Below are positions 8,566 through 17,816 of a stretch of 25,342 bases of DNA, piece after piece; position 1 is the first letter of the stretch; each line of letters begins with the position of its first letter. The notes below the pieces were generated by a model. The model did no database searches. It was not told the DNA's origin and saw only the letters and a program-made list of their open reading frames with translations. The DNA lies in contig JBNGIS010017617.1 of NCBI GenBank assembly GCA_049999725.1, forward strand, positions 56,747 to 82,088, read 5' to 3'. The position numbers and the translations under genes are program-made. Source of the DNA: Haplomitrium mnioides (lineage: Eukaryota; Marchantiophyta; Haplomitriopsida; Calobryales).

Positions 8566-10297
8566 AGGTTTGAAAAAAACCTTAGACCAATCCGGGACCA
8601 AGTTATCATCTTCGAGAAGGAAAAAGCAGAGAAAGGAGCGAAGGATTAGAAAGACTGCCAAGGGAAGGGGAGCTCACTTAGCAGAATTGAGTTCAAAGAT
8701 AAAGGTAATGTAGGCCCTCCTTGCAAGCATCAAGCCAAATCTAAAGAAGGGGGCATGTACCTCCCAAGCTGAACAACCAGATGGGTGGGTTGCAACCAGA
8801 CCCACGAAAATGATAGTTATGGTGTGTTGGAATTGTGGTTAGCTTGAGCATGTTTCTTCCAACTGCCCGGAACCATGGGGGCAAAAGGATGAGTATCCAA
8901 TTGCCATACATTCTTAGTATGAAGAGGAGGAAGCAGGTTGAATAAAGGAGGAAACCTTTGCCTTAGAGGATTGTTATTGATTGGTAACCAAATCAGGATC
9001 CAAGTCCTACAAGAAGGACAAGCACAAGAAAAGGCGAAAGGCCAAAAAGTATGTACCTCAAGTGTTGCTATTCCTTAGTGATTTTGACTACAAAAGGGAA
9101 AACCTCACATGGTTCTATCCAACACAACTAGAAGATGTGGGAGAATTGCAGGAGGCTTTGGAGGCAGCCAAGAAGAAGATTGTGGTCAAAGAGTTGGAAG
9201 AATTTATAGCAGAGGTGCAAACACCTACTCTCTACATCATTCAAGCTGAAGTAGAAGAAGCAGAACCCGAAGGGAGGGAATCCGCAAAAATGTCGGGGGG
9301 CACGGTGATGGTCAACCAGATCAAGCTGGCAAGGAGCATGGGAGCCAAATCTGGCGTGGAGGAGACAATGGGGGATTGGGTGACTGGTGGGAGTACTGGA
9401 CCCAATCTGAAAGAGAAGATAGACAAGTTGTTTGAGGCTAGCTTCAGCTACCTAGTCTTGAACAGCAAATGGGTGTCCCCTCTGGTGGTGGTACTCAAGA
9501 TAATTGGACTGTACAACAAACCAAAGATCAAGGTGTGCCAAGACTTCAGGAAGCTGAATGAGGCAACTAAGAAGGACCATTACCCTCTACCATTCACAGA
9601 TGGGGTGTTGGACTTAGTGGCAGGCCATGAAGTCTACAGTTTCATGGACGATTATTTTGGGTACAATCAAATATGAATCAGGGAGGAAGACCAATTGAAG
9701 ACAACATTCACCACGGAGTGGGGGGTGTTTTCCTTCAGAAGAATGCCATTTGGGTTGTGTAGCATGCCAGGAACCTTTCAAAGAATGATGATGAATATTT
9801 TCCATGATTACTTGAGGAAGTTTTTGGAGATTTTCATCGATGACTTTGTGGTGTATGGGAGAGCGTGTGATCACGAGCAGGATGTGAGTCTCACCTTCTA
9901 GTGTTGTCGGGAAACAAGGTTGATGCTAGTGGACAAGGATGGTTTCAGCCTAGAACCCGAAGCAGAAGGTGAGTGGACCAGCCCGTACCCATTAGAGTTT
10001 GAACTCCATCAAATAAAGGAGGAGAGGCCATCTCAGATAGAAGAGTGCAGCCTAGAGGACAAGAAGTTATTGAAAGTTGAACCTCATCTCGAGCCAAAGA
10101 AGGAGCTAGCCTTGAGCCAACCCAATAATCTTGCCGTCATGGAAGAAAATGTAACAGACAACCCAACTGCAACCAACGTTGTATATAGTTGTATTCTTAT
10201 AGACCATGTGTATAGTACCTTTGTTTGTTCTTGTTTTTTCATTTGTTCCATGAGTATGTGTTATGTGAGTACCCCAATGCTAGAGGAGGAAGGCTAG
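8566..10297 (+). pseudogene. Single-frame gag/partial-RT reading frame of the giant-LTR element, interrupted only by stop codons
   Basis: One frame runs from near the primer-binding site to the stop at 10295. It reads basic sequence (RRKKQRKERRIRKTAKGRG), then AHLAELSSKIKVM, then a zinc knuckle CWNCG-stop-LEHVSSNC (8825-8866, CX2CX4HX4C). A Lys-rich and acidic spacer follows (8981-9420). Next are RT motifs SKWVSPLVVV, VCQDFRKLNEATKKDHYPLP, AGHEVYSFMDDYFGYNQI, then past a TGA TTFTTEWGVFSFRRMPFGL and FLEIFIDDFVVYG. RT similarity ends after CCRETRLML (near 9945). Interrupting stops are TAG 8711, TAG 8840, TAG 8915, TGA 8939, TGA 8978, TGA 9674 and TAG 9899. No frameshift is needed. There is no protease DSG, RNase H or integrase. 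Confidence 0.75.
8825..8866 (+). other. Gag zinc knuckle (CCHC) with a nonsense codon
   Basis: C-W-N-C-G-stop-L-E-H-V-S-S-N-C matches CX2CX4HX4C exactly, with TAG at 8840-8842 where these knuckles often have Lys or Gln. This identifies the surrounding frame as the gag C-terminus. Confidence 0.8.
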
Positions 10298-10594
10298 CAA
10301 AGTGGTCTGATAAGAAGGCAGCGAGCTACGTTGTTTTATAGATCGGATGTCTATCTTGATAAAAAAAATTTTAACTCAACTTTTGTGTGGGACCCAGGGA
10401 AGAATTTGAAGCTTTGACTATATACCAGAGTGTGTGTGTGTTTTTCAGTAATTTCTTTCTAGTGGATGTTAGTTTTGTTTTTTGAATTTTACCTCCAGCT
10501 AAAGCAACAACGACAATGCACAGAGCTACAAGGTTAACCAACTGAAGGCCAGACAGATGTTTGTGAGGACGCTGCACATTTAAAAGGGGAGTAA
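9946..10594 (+). other. Post-RT tail of the giant-LTR element
   Basis: After RT similarity stops, the same frame continues to 10295 with an acidic Glu-rich stretch (EPKKELALSQPNNL). It ends in a hydrophobic segment rich in Cys and Val (CILIDHVYSTFVCSCFFICS). No integrase or RNase H motif is present. The hydrophobic segment could be a membrane span or just AT-rich untranslated sequence read as codons. From 10298 to 10581 I see no coding sequence, only a short GTGTGTGTGTG run near 10431. Confidence 0.45.
10582..10594 (+). promoter_or_regulatory. Polypurine tract
   Basis: AAAAGGGGAGTAA directly abuts the TGTCAG start of the right LTR, which is the expected place and composition for plus-strand DNA priming. 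Confidence 0.85.
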
Positions 10595-13500
10595 TGTCAG
10601 CCGGGTTTGAAGGTACTTCATGCAAAATTTTCAAAAAAGTGCTTCCAATGTACACAAACAGGGCTCAAGACATGCTGAGGAGTATGTAAAAATAAAAGGA
10701 TAGAAATAAAAGGATAAAAAGTAATAAAACTACTCTAATTGTCGGGGGCCAAGCCAAGCCCACTAATCATGTATCTAACTAACTATCTAACTCGGAGGAC
10801 AACTTGCCCTGGGGGTGGGTTTAGCCCTGAACTAGGTTCGTCCATGGGCGAAGTAAGGATATGTGGTGGCCTTACACCCCTCTAGAGGGCTGCCTCTCAA
10901 AAGGAAGAGAGAGGCGCAGGGTTATATACATCAACAAAGAAAGAGGGAAGGACTTATGGGATATCTCTCGAGCTAGCGTTCGACGAGAAATCAGCTGGAA
11001 GGTGCGGAAAGAAGGATCAAATGGGAGGGGGCCCGTGCAAAAGGTCGGCTATGAGGATTAAGAATTGATCGGCTGCGAAGATCCTTGTTAAATCCAAAGA
11101 TGAATGTGCCTGCAAGGAATGATTTCACATGAAGAAGAATCCATGTGTGAAGAACCGGTTGCAGGGCAAAATTCAAAAGAAGGAAGAGAACTCCTCTTTT
11201 TTCCCCCATTGTGCGATCGTTCCTTCAGCTGCACGATTGATTCCAAGGAAATTTGAAGGTAAACTCTCTTTTGCTACGCAATCGAATGGGGAGGAGCTGG
11301 GACAAAATTAAGTGAGAACGTGAAGAATCTCGAGGAGAATTTGGATTCGGCTCTTAGAATTTGAATATAAGAGTGAAGATCTAACGGAGCGAAGAAACCA
11401 TGATGTGATGAGGAAATATGTTGCGATGCAGACTCCAGCTGTGAAGAAACGCCTCTACAAGGAATAGAGGGTCATCCGATGAAAGAATTTTGTAATGAAG
11501 AGAGCAGATGAAGGATGCTACGCTGCGAAATCGAAATGTTCGTGTCGATCAAGTGAAGCAGTGCTGCGTCTTGTTTGGGAATTGAACGACCTGATCTAAA
11601 ACAAAGGTTGTAGATTGTGTTGAAGAGATGATGAACGATCAAGCTGTCTGGGAAGAAGAATCCATGTTGGGCGATCAAATGGAGAGGAGCTGCAGCGAAT
11701 GATCGACTCATGGATTGGTTTGAAAGGAAGAAAATTGAAGAATCAAATGAGAATGAGTGAAACAATGAACGATCGAATTGAAGAACAAGTGATCTGCGAA
11801 GAGTCGAGGTCCGATGTCCGTGGTGTCCGATCCGAAGAACGGAGCGAAAACCAGCCTTCCTAAGTGAGGAGCCCACTTAAGGTGGTTCCATTTGAGCTTC
11901 CGATGTGGAGAGGACCGGTTAAAAGGGTTATGTTTGAGCTTCCGATATGAGGATCCTTGCTAAGAGGGATCCAAAGTGGGATAATGATTAATCGGCTGAA
12001 AGGGTGACATGTCAAAGATTCAGATGAGAGGAAGGTGATTTTGAAAGTTTGAATCAGACGTCTTCATAAAGTTCGAAATGGATCTACAGAGTCTATCATT
12101 CTTACATCGAGCTTTTTCATGAGTCAATTAAAGGAGCTCCGGTGTGTGGTGTTCTTATAGCAAACTTGTCAACGAGTTAACTAGAAAGAAGACTTCTTCA
12201 ATGTTCTTACATCAAACTTTTCCATGCCTTAGTGAAGAGAAGAAGCCTCTAAAGGTTCCTATATCAAAGAAGAATCCAAAATGAAGATAAGACGATGTTT
12301 TACCTGAAGAACAAGGCGCCAAAATAGTGACATATCGACGGTCTGGCCAGAAAGGTAAAAAGATGCCGAAACAGCCACTTATCAATGATCCGGCCAAAGG
12401 AGGGATAGAAGGTGTCAAAACAAGGATATATCGAAGGTCCGGCTAGAAGAGGAATGAAGATGCCAAAAAGGCAATCAATCGAAGGTCTAGCCAGAAGAGG
12501 AACGAAGATGCCAAAAGGGTGATCAATAGAAGGTCCTTCCAGAAGAGGAACAAAGATGCCAAAAGGGTGATAAATCGACAATCCGGCCAAAGAAGAAACA
12601 AGGGGAGCCCACTTAAAAGGGTTCCGATTCACATTATGATGTGGAGAACGCCATTTAACAGAGATCCGATTGACCTCCCTAAGTGGAGAGCCCACTTATC
12701 AAGAATCCATTGGAGGAAGTACAAAGGGGTTGAAACAAGGATATAGCGCAGATGTGTTATAGGAAGAACGAGTGCTGAAATAGCGATTTATCAACAAACC
12801 AATGAGAAGCAAGCAATGTTGAAATGGTGATCTATCACAGGTTTGACAAGAAGAAACGAGAAGGGATCAACTGAAATGATGACAAATCACAGATCCAACC
12901 AGAGGAGAACTAAGGATGCCAAAGAGGCAATCTAGCGCATATTCGACGAAGGAGGAAGCGGTGCCGAAAAGAGGATCTATCACCGATCTAACGGGGGCAA
13001 AAATAGAGGTCTTTGTAGTTCTTATTCAAAGGGTCAAGGGCATTGCGGATGACGTGGCAGTTGGGAAAGTCAGCAGGTCAACGGGCAGTCAGCACGATGG
13101 TCCGCCTACCCTTTTGCGGGGTGGCGTCGGACGGCACCACAACGGATTACGTGGCGCCCTCAACAGAAATCCAGGGAATCATCGGGGATCCTAAAGATTC
13201 TATGGGAATCTTAGAGATTATGTGGGAATCTTGGACCTTTGTGGAAACGTGGCGCCCTCAGCGGGACTCTGGGAATCAGCAGAAATCTTAGAGATTCTGC
13301 GAGAATCTTGGACCTTTGCGGAAACGTGGCGCTTTGAGAGAGCCCATAGGATTCTTTGGAGTGTCCACGGACCTGCGCGGAAACGTGGTGCTTCGAGGAC
13401 GGCCGTAGAACTCTTCGGATCGATAGGCAAATTTAATACCAACCTCGAAATTCACATCAAATCTGCGCTGATCTTTGTCGCCTTGCAGAATTAAGCCAAT

Positions 13501-14915
13501 CCCTTGGAATTCACATCAGATCTATGCCAAGCTTCATCGCCTTGCAGAATTAAGCCGATCTTCTAGAGTTTGCATTCTACGGTCTGTGCCAATCCTTTTT
13601 GAATCTATGCCAAATTTTCACCGATCAGCATCCAAAGCCAGCAACAATCCAAATTGCAATGAGGGGAAAAAACAAAAGGTATGAGGAAATTCGCGTGGGG
13701 GGATATAGGGGACCTCACTTTGATGTTAGAAGGATGAATAATTTTGTGCAGAGAAAGCAATGGGATACAGAGGAGAGAATTCTAGTGAGACCTCTGGTGA
13801 GGTGGGTGTACTCGTGAGGGAAGGCCATCACATGGTGGAGGTGGACTGAGGAGGTGCTGAGAATCGTTGAGAAGAAGGCTCTAGAGGCTCAGACTACTCA
13901 TGTGGACTCATATTTGAAGGTAGACCAACATTTGGAGGTGGACCAACACGTAGAAGAGAGGAGAATTTTTTCAGTTTGTATTTCGTGAGAGGCAACCAAG
14001 GGAGGTCCTCGTGTCGTCTCAGCTTTAGTTTGTGCAGGAGATCAGTCCCATAAGCATTAGGAGAGTGCTGCTGGTGTTAATATTCTTGTGGAGAAGAGAG
14101 AGGAGCGGCCACGTTAGTGTTTGCGCACAACGAGGAAGATCCAGCCAATTCTCGAGTAAAGTGGGTGATCCAACAACTGAGAGAACTGTCTTCCAGAGGT
14201 GGAAGTTAAACAAGACCTCTTCCTAGCCTGAGGAAGTAAATTCAAGGCTTCTCGCGAAGGAAGTTAAAAAACTATCTGGACAAGGTGTGTGAGTGGCGAT
14301 AGAGTAGTAGGGAGAATAAAGTTTCTTGTGTTGTTGTGTTTGCAGAGTGATGTTAGGAGAGTTAGTAATAGAGGAAGCTAGTTGTGCACATATCTAGGAG
14401 AGCTAAAAGGTGGAGTTCCATGCTTGGGTTATAATTTCTATTTTGTTGAAAGGATGAATCTAATAGCTTTACTATGTTTGGGTGCTGGAGTAGCTGGCCT
14501 TGTTGATAGTTCAGTACTTGGAGGAGTGTTTAGCCTTGGTGGTGTTATAATACAACCTGTAGAAGAATGCTACAAGTTCATTCGTGTGTAATAAGTGCAT
14601 ACACTCCTATTCATAAGAGGTGATATTGAATATCTGCAATCAAGATTTACATCAAGCACAGTGTTGGATGTACCCAAAAATCATTTGATTTGTGGTTGCT
14701 CTGTATGTGGTAGAGAGGAAGACATGTCTGTCTTGTGTTTGGGTAGGTTGAGAGTAGTGTGGAAAGGCAAGGTGAGAAGTTAAGGATTGTTAAGACCCGA
14801 ATTCACTAATGAAGGTGCTGGGGTCGGCTCATTAAAGAGCCTAGTTATTCTTTGGCCCCCTTTTCCTCTGAAATAACATCAATTGGAGGTTAAGGAAGGA
14901 GGAAGAGGCGTGACA
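10595..14915 (+). repeat. Right (3') LTR, 4321 bp
   Basis: It begins TGTCAGCCGGGTTTGAA and ends GGAAGAGGCGTGACA. It is 65 bp longer than the left copy. Visible causes include a 14-bp duplication in the AAAATAAAAGGATA run near 10690-10720, a roughly 40-bp repeat of the TTTGAGCTTCCGAT segment near 11890-11945, and about 12 bp extra near 13875. It matches the left copy in all other architecture. Confidence 0.92.
12331..12602 (+). repeat. 48-bp tandem repeats in the right LTR
   Basis: This is the counterpart of 5958-6235 with the same number and order of copies and scattered substitutions. The array therefore predates this insertion rather than having expanded after it. Confidence 0.75.
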
Positions 14916-14920
14916 TTATG
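14916..14920. repeat. Target-site duplication, right copy (TTATG)
   Basis: This exact match to 4273-4277 follows the terminal GTGACA of the right LTR. A 5-bp duplication is standard for Ty3 and Copia integrases. Confidence 0.9.
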
Positions 14921-14986
14921 CTTCAACAAGATGAAGCCAAGAGACATCTTCACCAAGGACCTACAGTTGGCTTCAACGACGGCAAG
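14921..14986 (+). pseudogene. First exon, 3' half, of the methyltransferase pseudogene
   Basis: Taking out the retrotransposon and one target-duplication copy puts CTT at 14921 directly in frame after the ATG codon at 4275-4277. The frame then reads LQQDEAKRHLHQGPTVGFND with no stop up to a possible GT donor at 14987 (AAG|GTGATT). Continuity of the frame across the insertion supports the view that the target was coding DNA. Confidence 0.45.
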
Positions 14987-15456
14987 GTGATTCTAAGAAA
15001 ACTTTTTTTTTCATTCATTTAAAAAACATTTGTTGCTAAGAAGTCTATACGCGCATGGACTCCCTAGTCCCTACGCGTTTGACCTTTGTAGTCCTTGTGC
15101 GCATGGGGTTTTGAGTTGATGCACGCATGGACTTGTTAGTTGTTAGTTCAATCGCATCTGAACTCAGGTGTCCAAGTACGCAAGGATAGGGAGTCTATAC
15201 GCGCATAAACTCCCGAGTCGTTGCGCTTAGACTCGGGAGTCCATGCATGCATGGACTAGGGAGTCTCTGCACGTTTGGAGTCCTTAGTCTAGACTAAGAA
15301 CTCCTTACACACATACACTCTGGAGTCCATGCTAACATAGAGTTTAGACTACATGTGAAAACAGTTGGAGTCTCTTATTGTACTTGTAAAAAACTTTTGT
15401 ATTAAGTCATTGATGATTTCTTGTTTTATGTTTTCAATTTTCTCAATATTTGTTAG
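14987..15456 (+). other. Putative intron with dense palindromic motif array
   Basis: It lies between the donor AAG|GTGATT and the pyrimidine-rich acceptor CTCAATATTTGTTAG ending at 15456. About 300 bp (15035-15350) is packed with variants of AGTCYATGCNNNGCATRGACT and AGTCT/AGACT dyads. They include a perfect 20-bp palindrome AGTCCATGCATGCATGGACT (15238-15257) and an 11-bp inverted repeat ACTCCCGAGTC/GACTCGGGAGT (15209-15219 and 15230-15240). There is also a 28-bp near-palindrome around CTTAGTCTAGACTAAG (15277-15304). The frame relation between the flanking exons is not resolved, so the exact splice sites are uncertain. Confidence 0.45.
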
Positions 15457-16093
15457 ACTTCATTAATGCTTACCCGAACACAAGGAGGGTAGAACGGGGC
15501 TTCATCAAATTTGCCCTGAGTTTGAAAATATTGAAAGTGAAGCAAGGCTTTTATGTGCAACAACTTGTGCCGCATCCAAGCGTGGCAACAATGGCTTTGG
15601 CAGCAATAGGTGGACCCTCTATTGCCAAGAAAAGAAAGGAGGTGGAGCTAGCAGAGGCTCTAAAAAGAAGAAACATGCCCTACAAAAGAAGAAACCTATC
15701 CTCTGACCCCCTGTTGATGAGGAGCCAGTCCCTTCCCCATCTCCAACCAGTTCTTCTTTAACAGCCCCTTCATCTTCCACTTCTAGTAACTTAAAGGAGG
15801 AAGTCGAGTCAGAGCTAGTGCAAGCTCCAACATCAAGATCAAAGAGACATTCATACAAGAGGCTCCGAACGTTTTAGGAAAAAGAGCAGGTGGATCTTTA
15901 GACAATATCTATGGAGGACAAAAACAAGATTAAAGAGTCTGCAATCCAATGGTGCAGAGTCCGGGAGGAAACGATCACAATTCGGCTGAAAACATTAAGC
16001 CTTCTGAAACTTGGAATGGATAATTGAGGATCATTCCAAACTAGAAGGTTGAATGAGGATTTTGTCGAGCACATATAATGCTTACAAACAAGT
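15457..16093 (+). pseudogene. Cys-rich and Ser/Pro/Lys-rich middle region of the methyltransferase pseudogene
   Basis: The best frame (15458 register, after an early stop) gives CLPEHKEGRTGLHQICPEF, LLCATTCAASKRGNNGF and NRWTLYCQEKKGGG. A basic run follows (SRGSKKKKHALQKKKP), then, past a TGA near 15700, DEEPVPSPSPTSSSLTAPSS and LKEEVESELVQAPTSRSKRH. The Cys/His spacing suggests a zinc-binding module followed by a nuclear-localisation-like basic segment and a linker, but no named family is recognised. An overlapping 103-codon open stretch in another frame (15450-15761) begins at TTG and has a less natural composition. Further stops near 15874 to 16075 leave the end unclear. Confidence 0.4.
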
Positions 16094-16903
16094 ATGTGCA
16101 CTCTTTTTTTTATTGTGGTTGTGGATCTGAAGTGTGGGTTAAGAGATAAGTCAGAGTTCAACATCAAGAACCCTGACAAGTACAGATGCAAGATTGCAGG
16201 AGGCAATTATAGTGCTGCCGCAAGGCAGCTTTTTAATTACAAAATATGGAGTGAAAAATCCCATGCTATTGCTTTGCAATTGTTACGTGTATCTGGGGCT
16301 TACACCAACAAAAACCCGCATCTTTGCGACTGATGACATTTACAACCAATGCTACAGGTTGGAAATGACTTCAATTCAAAAGGTCGAGTATTGGCATGAG
16401 AGGTATAGAGAGATTGGGATGGTGTCATCCCATAAATTGAAAGAGAACTGGTGCTAGAGACTTTGGAGATCAAGCCAAAGTTCACTCTTGAGAAAACTAT
16501 TGCATCTCAAGACAATTGGTTCCAGCTCGCGTTCCAATGTGGAGAGCTTTGGGAGTTACAACAGAGCATGTTTTCAATGTGGGAAAAATACCAAGTGAAA
16601 GGTAAGAAGCCAAAGGCCAAAGGTTCTCTTAGAATGGAAGACATGAAGTGGACATCATGGAGGTCATTTCAAGGTCTTCTTTATGAAACAAAAATATCAA
16701 TTTTGAAATAGATGGAAGCTGAAGAGCTTGCAATTGAAAAAATGTCTCCCAAACTTGAGAAACATAAAGTTTTGGCGGCAATGGTGAAATCTTTTTGCTC
16801 GGACATATATTGCAGCTCTTGGGAGGAGACAATGATGGAGTATCCCATCCACACAGAGGAGTCAAAGATGTTCTCTTTCTACTCGAGCTTGGAGAAATTG
16901 TTG
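16094..16903 (+). pseudogene. Unrecognised conserved-looking domain upstream of the methyltransferase domain
   Basis: One frame gives CGLRDKSEFNIKNPDKYRCK, GGNYSAAARQLFNYKIWSEK and SHAIALQLLRVSGAYTNKN. It shifts by one base near 16300-16335 for DDIYNQCYRLEMTSIQKVEY and WHERYREIGMVSS. It returns near 16450 to the first frame for LEIKPKFTLEKTIASQDNWF, QLAFQCGELWELQQSMFSMW, SLRMEDMKWTSWRSFQGLLY and, past a TAG at 16709, MEAEELAIEKMSPKLEKHKV and YPIHTEESKMFSFYSSLEKL. The composition is that of a folded, Trp-rich alpha-helical protein and it leads without a gap into the next exon. I do not recognise the family. A donor, TTG|GTAAGT, follows at 16904. Confidence 0.5.
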
Positions 16904-17149
16904 GTAAGTTTTTTTCCCCTTCTTCAATTGAATTTCAAAAGTTTTGTTGACTTTTTTTAAAGTTGATCAAGTCTATGTGCGTATAGACTTGAGAGCCCAC
17001 ATGCAAGGACTCTCAAGTCCATGCTCGCATGGACTTAAGTGTCCATGCATAGATGGACTTGAGAGTCCATACTCGCATTGGCCGATGTTCATTTTTAAAG
17101 TCAAGTTCTTTGTTTTTGTTTTCTCCTCTTATTTTTTTCCTTCATGCAG
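16904..17149 (+). other. Intron with palindromic motif cluster
   Basis: Donor TTG|GTAAGTTT at 16904 and acceptor CTTCATGCAG ending at 17149, preceded by a T-rich tract, delimit a 246-bp intron. Positions 16970-17085 hold five or six copies of the same dyad motif as the first intron. They include AAGTCCATGC-TC-GCATGGACTT (17015-17036) and a perfect 16-bp inverted repeat GGACTCTCAAGTCCAT/ATGGACTTGAGAGTCC (17007-17022 and 17053-17068). Confidence 0.6.
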
Positions 17150-17709
17150 AAGAAAAAAATGTTTAAATGGTAGCTTGCCAAAAAAATTGACGGCTTTTGC
17201 AGAAGGGGGAAAGAGATTTGGGGTCAAAGAAGCTTCTGAAGATCAAGACTAGACTCCAACACTTGTTTCATACCTTCCTGCTTTTTTGCTCCGCTATCAG
17301 AAAGCCAGAGAATGGAAGGCAAGGCAACAAAATGATGTTGCTGTCCCTCCAACTGAAAGAGGACTTGAAGAGCAAGACGAGGACTTATTGTCCTATATTG
17401 ATAGACTCAATGTGGCATTTTATCAAGTCCACGGGGAGTCTAACGCTCAACAGTTAAAGGGATTGGTGAAACCTTGGAGTTTCATTTTAGTAGTTGTTGA
17501 TATTCCTTATAGGTATAATCTTAAGAAATGCAAGCATGAAAATTATAAGCCCTTCACAAAAGACGCCATTTTTTTTACATGGTCTCTTCTTTTGTGGCTA
17601 TTACAACTTTTGATTTTTGGTCTTTTGTTATAATTCATTCTTCTCAACAATTCATCATCGTGGAGAATGCTCTTTTGGTGGTTTGTTGTGCCATTGACCA
17701 CGACATTTG
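17150..17709 (+). pseudogene. Methyltransferase domain, first half (DPPY-type motif)
   Basis: The exon reads KKCLNGSLPKKLTAFAEGGK after a one-base shift in an A-run (17151-17158). Past a TAG at 17250 come RYQKAREWKARQQNDVAVPP, EDLLSYIDRLNVAFYQVHGE and KPWSFILVVVDIPYRYNLKK. VVDIPY is the likely catalytic motif IV; the usual second residue Pro is Ile here, and Asp at the first place points to the DPPY (m6A-like) rather than the SPPY (m4C) type, if the reading is right. A frameshift in an eight-T run (17569-17576) is needed to continue into MVSSFVAITTFDFWSFVIIH and SSQQFIIVENALLVVCCAID. The exon ends at a clear donor, TTTG|GTAAGT (17710). Confidence 0.6.
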
Positions 17710-17816
17710 GTAAGTTTTGTTTTGATTTTTTAATATTTTAGTTTATCTTGTTTACTTTTCTTTTACTTTCTTTGCGATGTCTGATTTGGTTTTTCTTATT
17801 ACTACATGGATAAAAG
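17710..17816 (+). other. Short intron in the methyltransferase domain
   Basis: GTAAGT at 17710 and an AG at 17815-17816 (GATAAAAG|CAAC) bound a 107-bp T-rich intron. Splicing joins CAID-HDI to NIHHLWGSRIAHAYEYWTVG in frame, which is the expected order of motifs in this class, so the boundaries are well supported. Confidence 0.5.

Larger units (their letters stand above)
4278..14915 (+). mobile_element. LTR retrotransposon with giant LTRs and a 2-kb interior (Athila/Tat-like RT), non-autonomous
   Basis: It is complete from LTR to LTR: TG..CA ends, LTRs of 4256 and 4321 bp, primer-binding site 12 bp inside the left LTR end, polypurine tract abutting the right LTR, and a TTATG duplication. The interior is only 2061 bp and encodes a gag zinc knuckle and part of a reverse transcriptase. 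Protease, RNase H and integrase are absent, so it would have needed enzymes supplied by a relative. The RT has FIDDF rather than the YLDDI of chromoviruses, which fits the Athila/Tat side of Ty3/gypsy. The two LTRs differ at 21 of 420 positions where I compared them by eye (7981-8400 against 14363-14782), so the insertion is not recent. It sits in the first exon of the methyltransferase gene. Confidence 0.9.

Noticed and set aside
10425-10441. GTGTGTGTGTG microsatellite
   Set aside because: It is too short to be of note.
4278-14915. Segmental duplication of a host region (two 4.3-kb copies)
   Set aside because: TG..CA ends, 5-bp target duplication, primer-binding site and polypurine tract in the right places show that the copies are LTRs.
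15619-15858. 79-codon minus-strand ORF, Ser/Glu/Phe-rich
   Set aside because: It is a shadow of the plus-strand Lys- and Ser/Pro-rich coding region.
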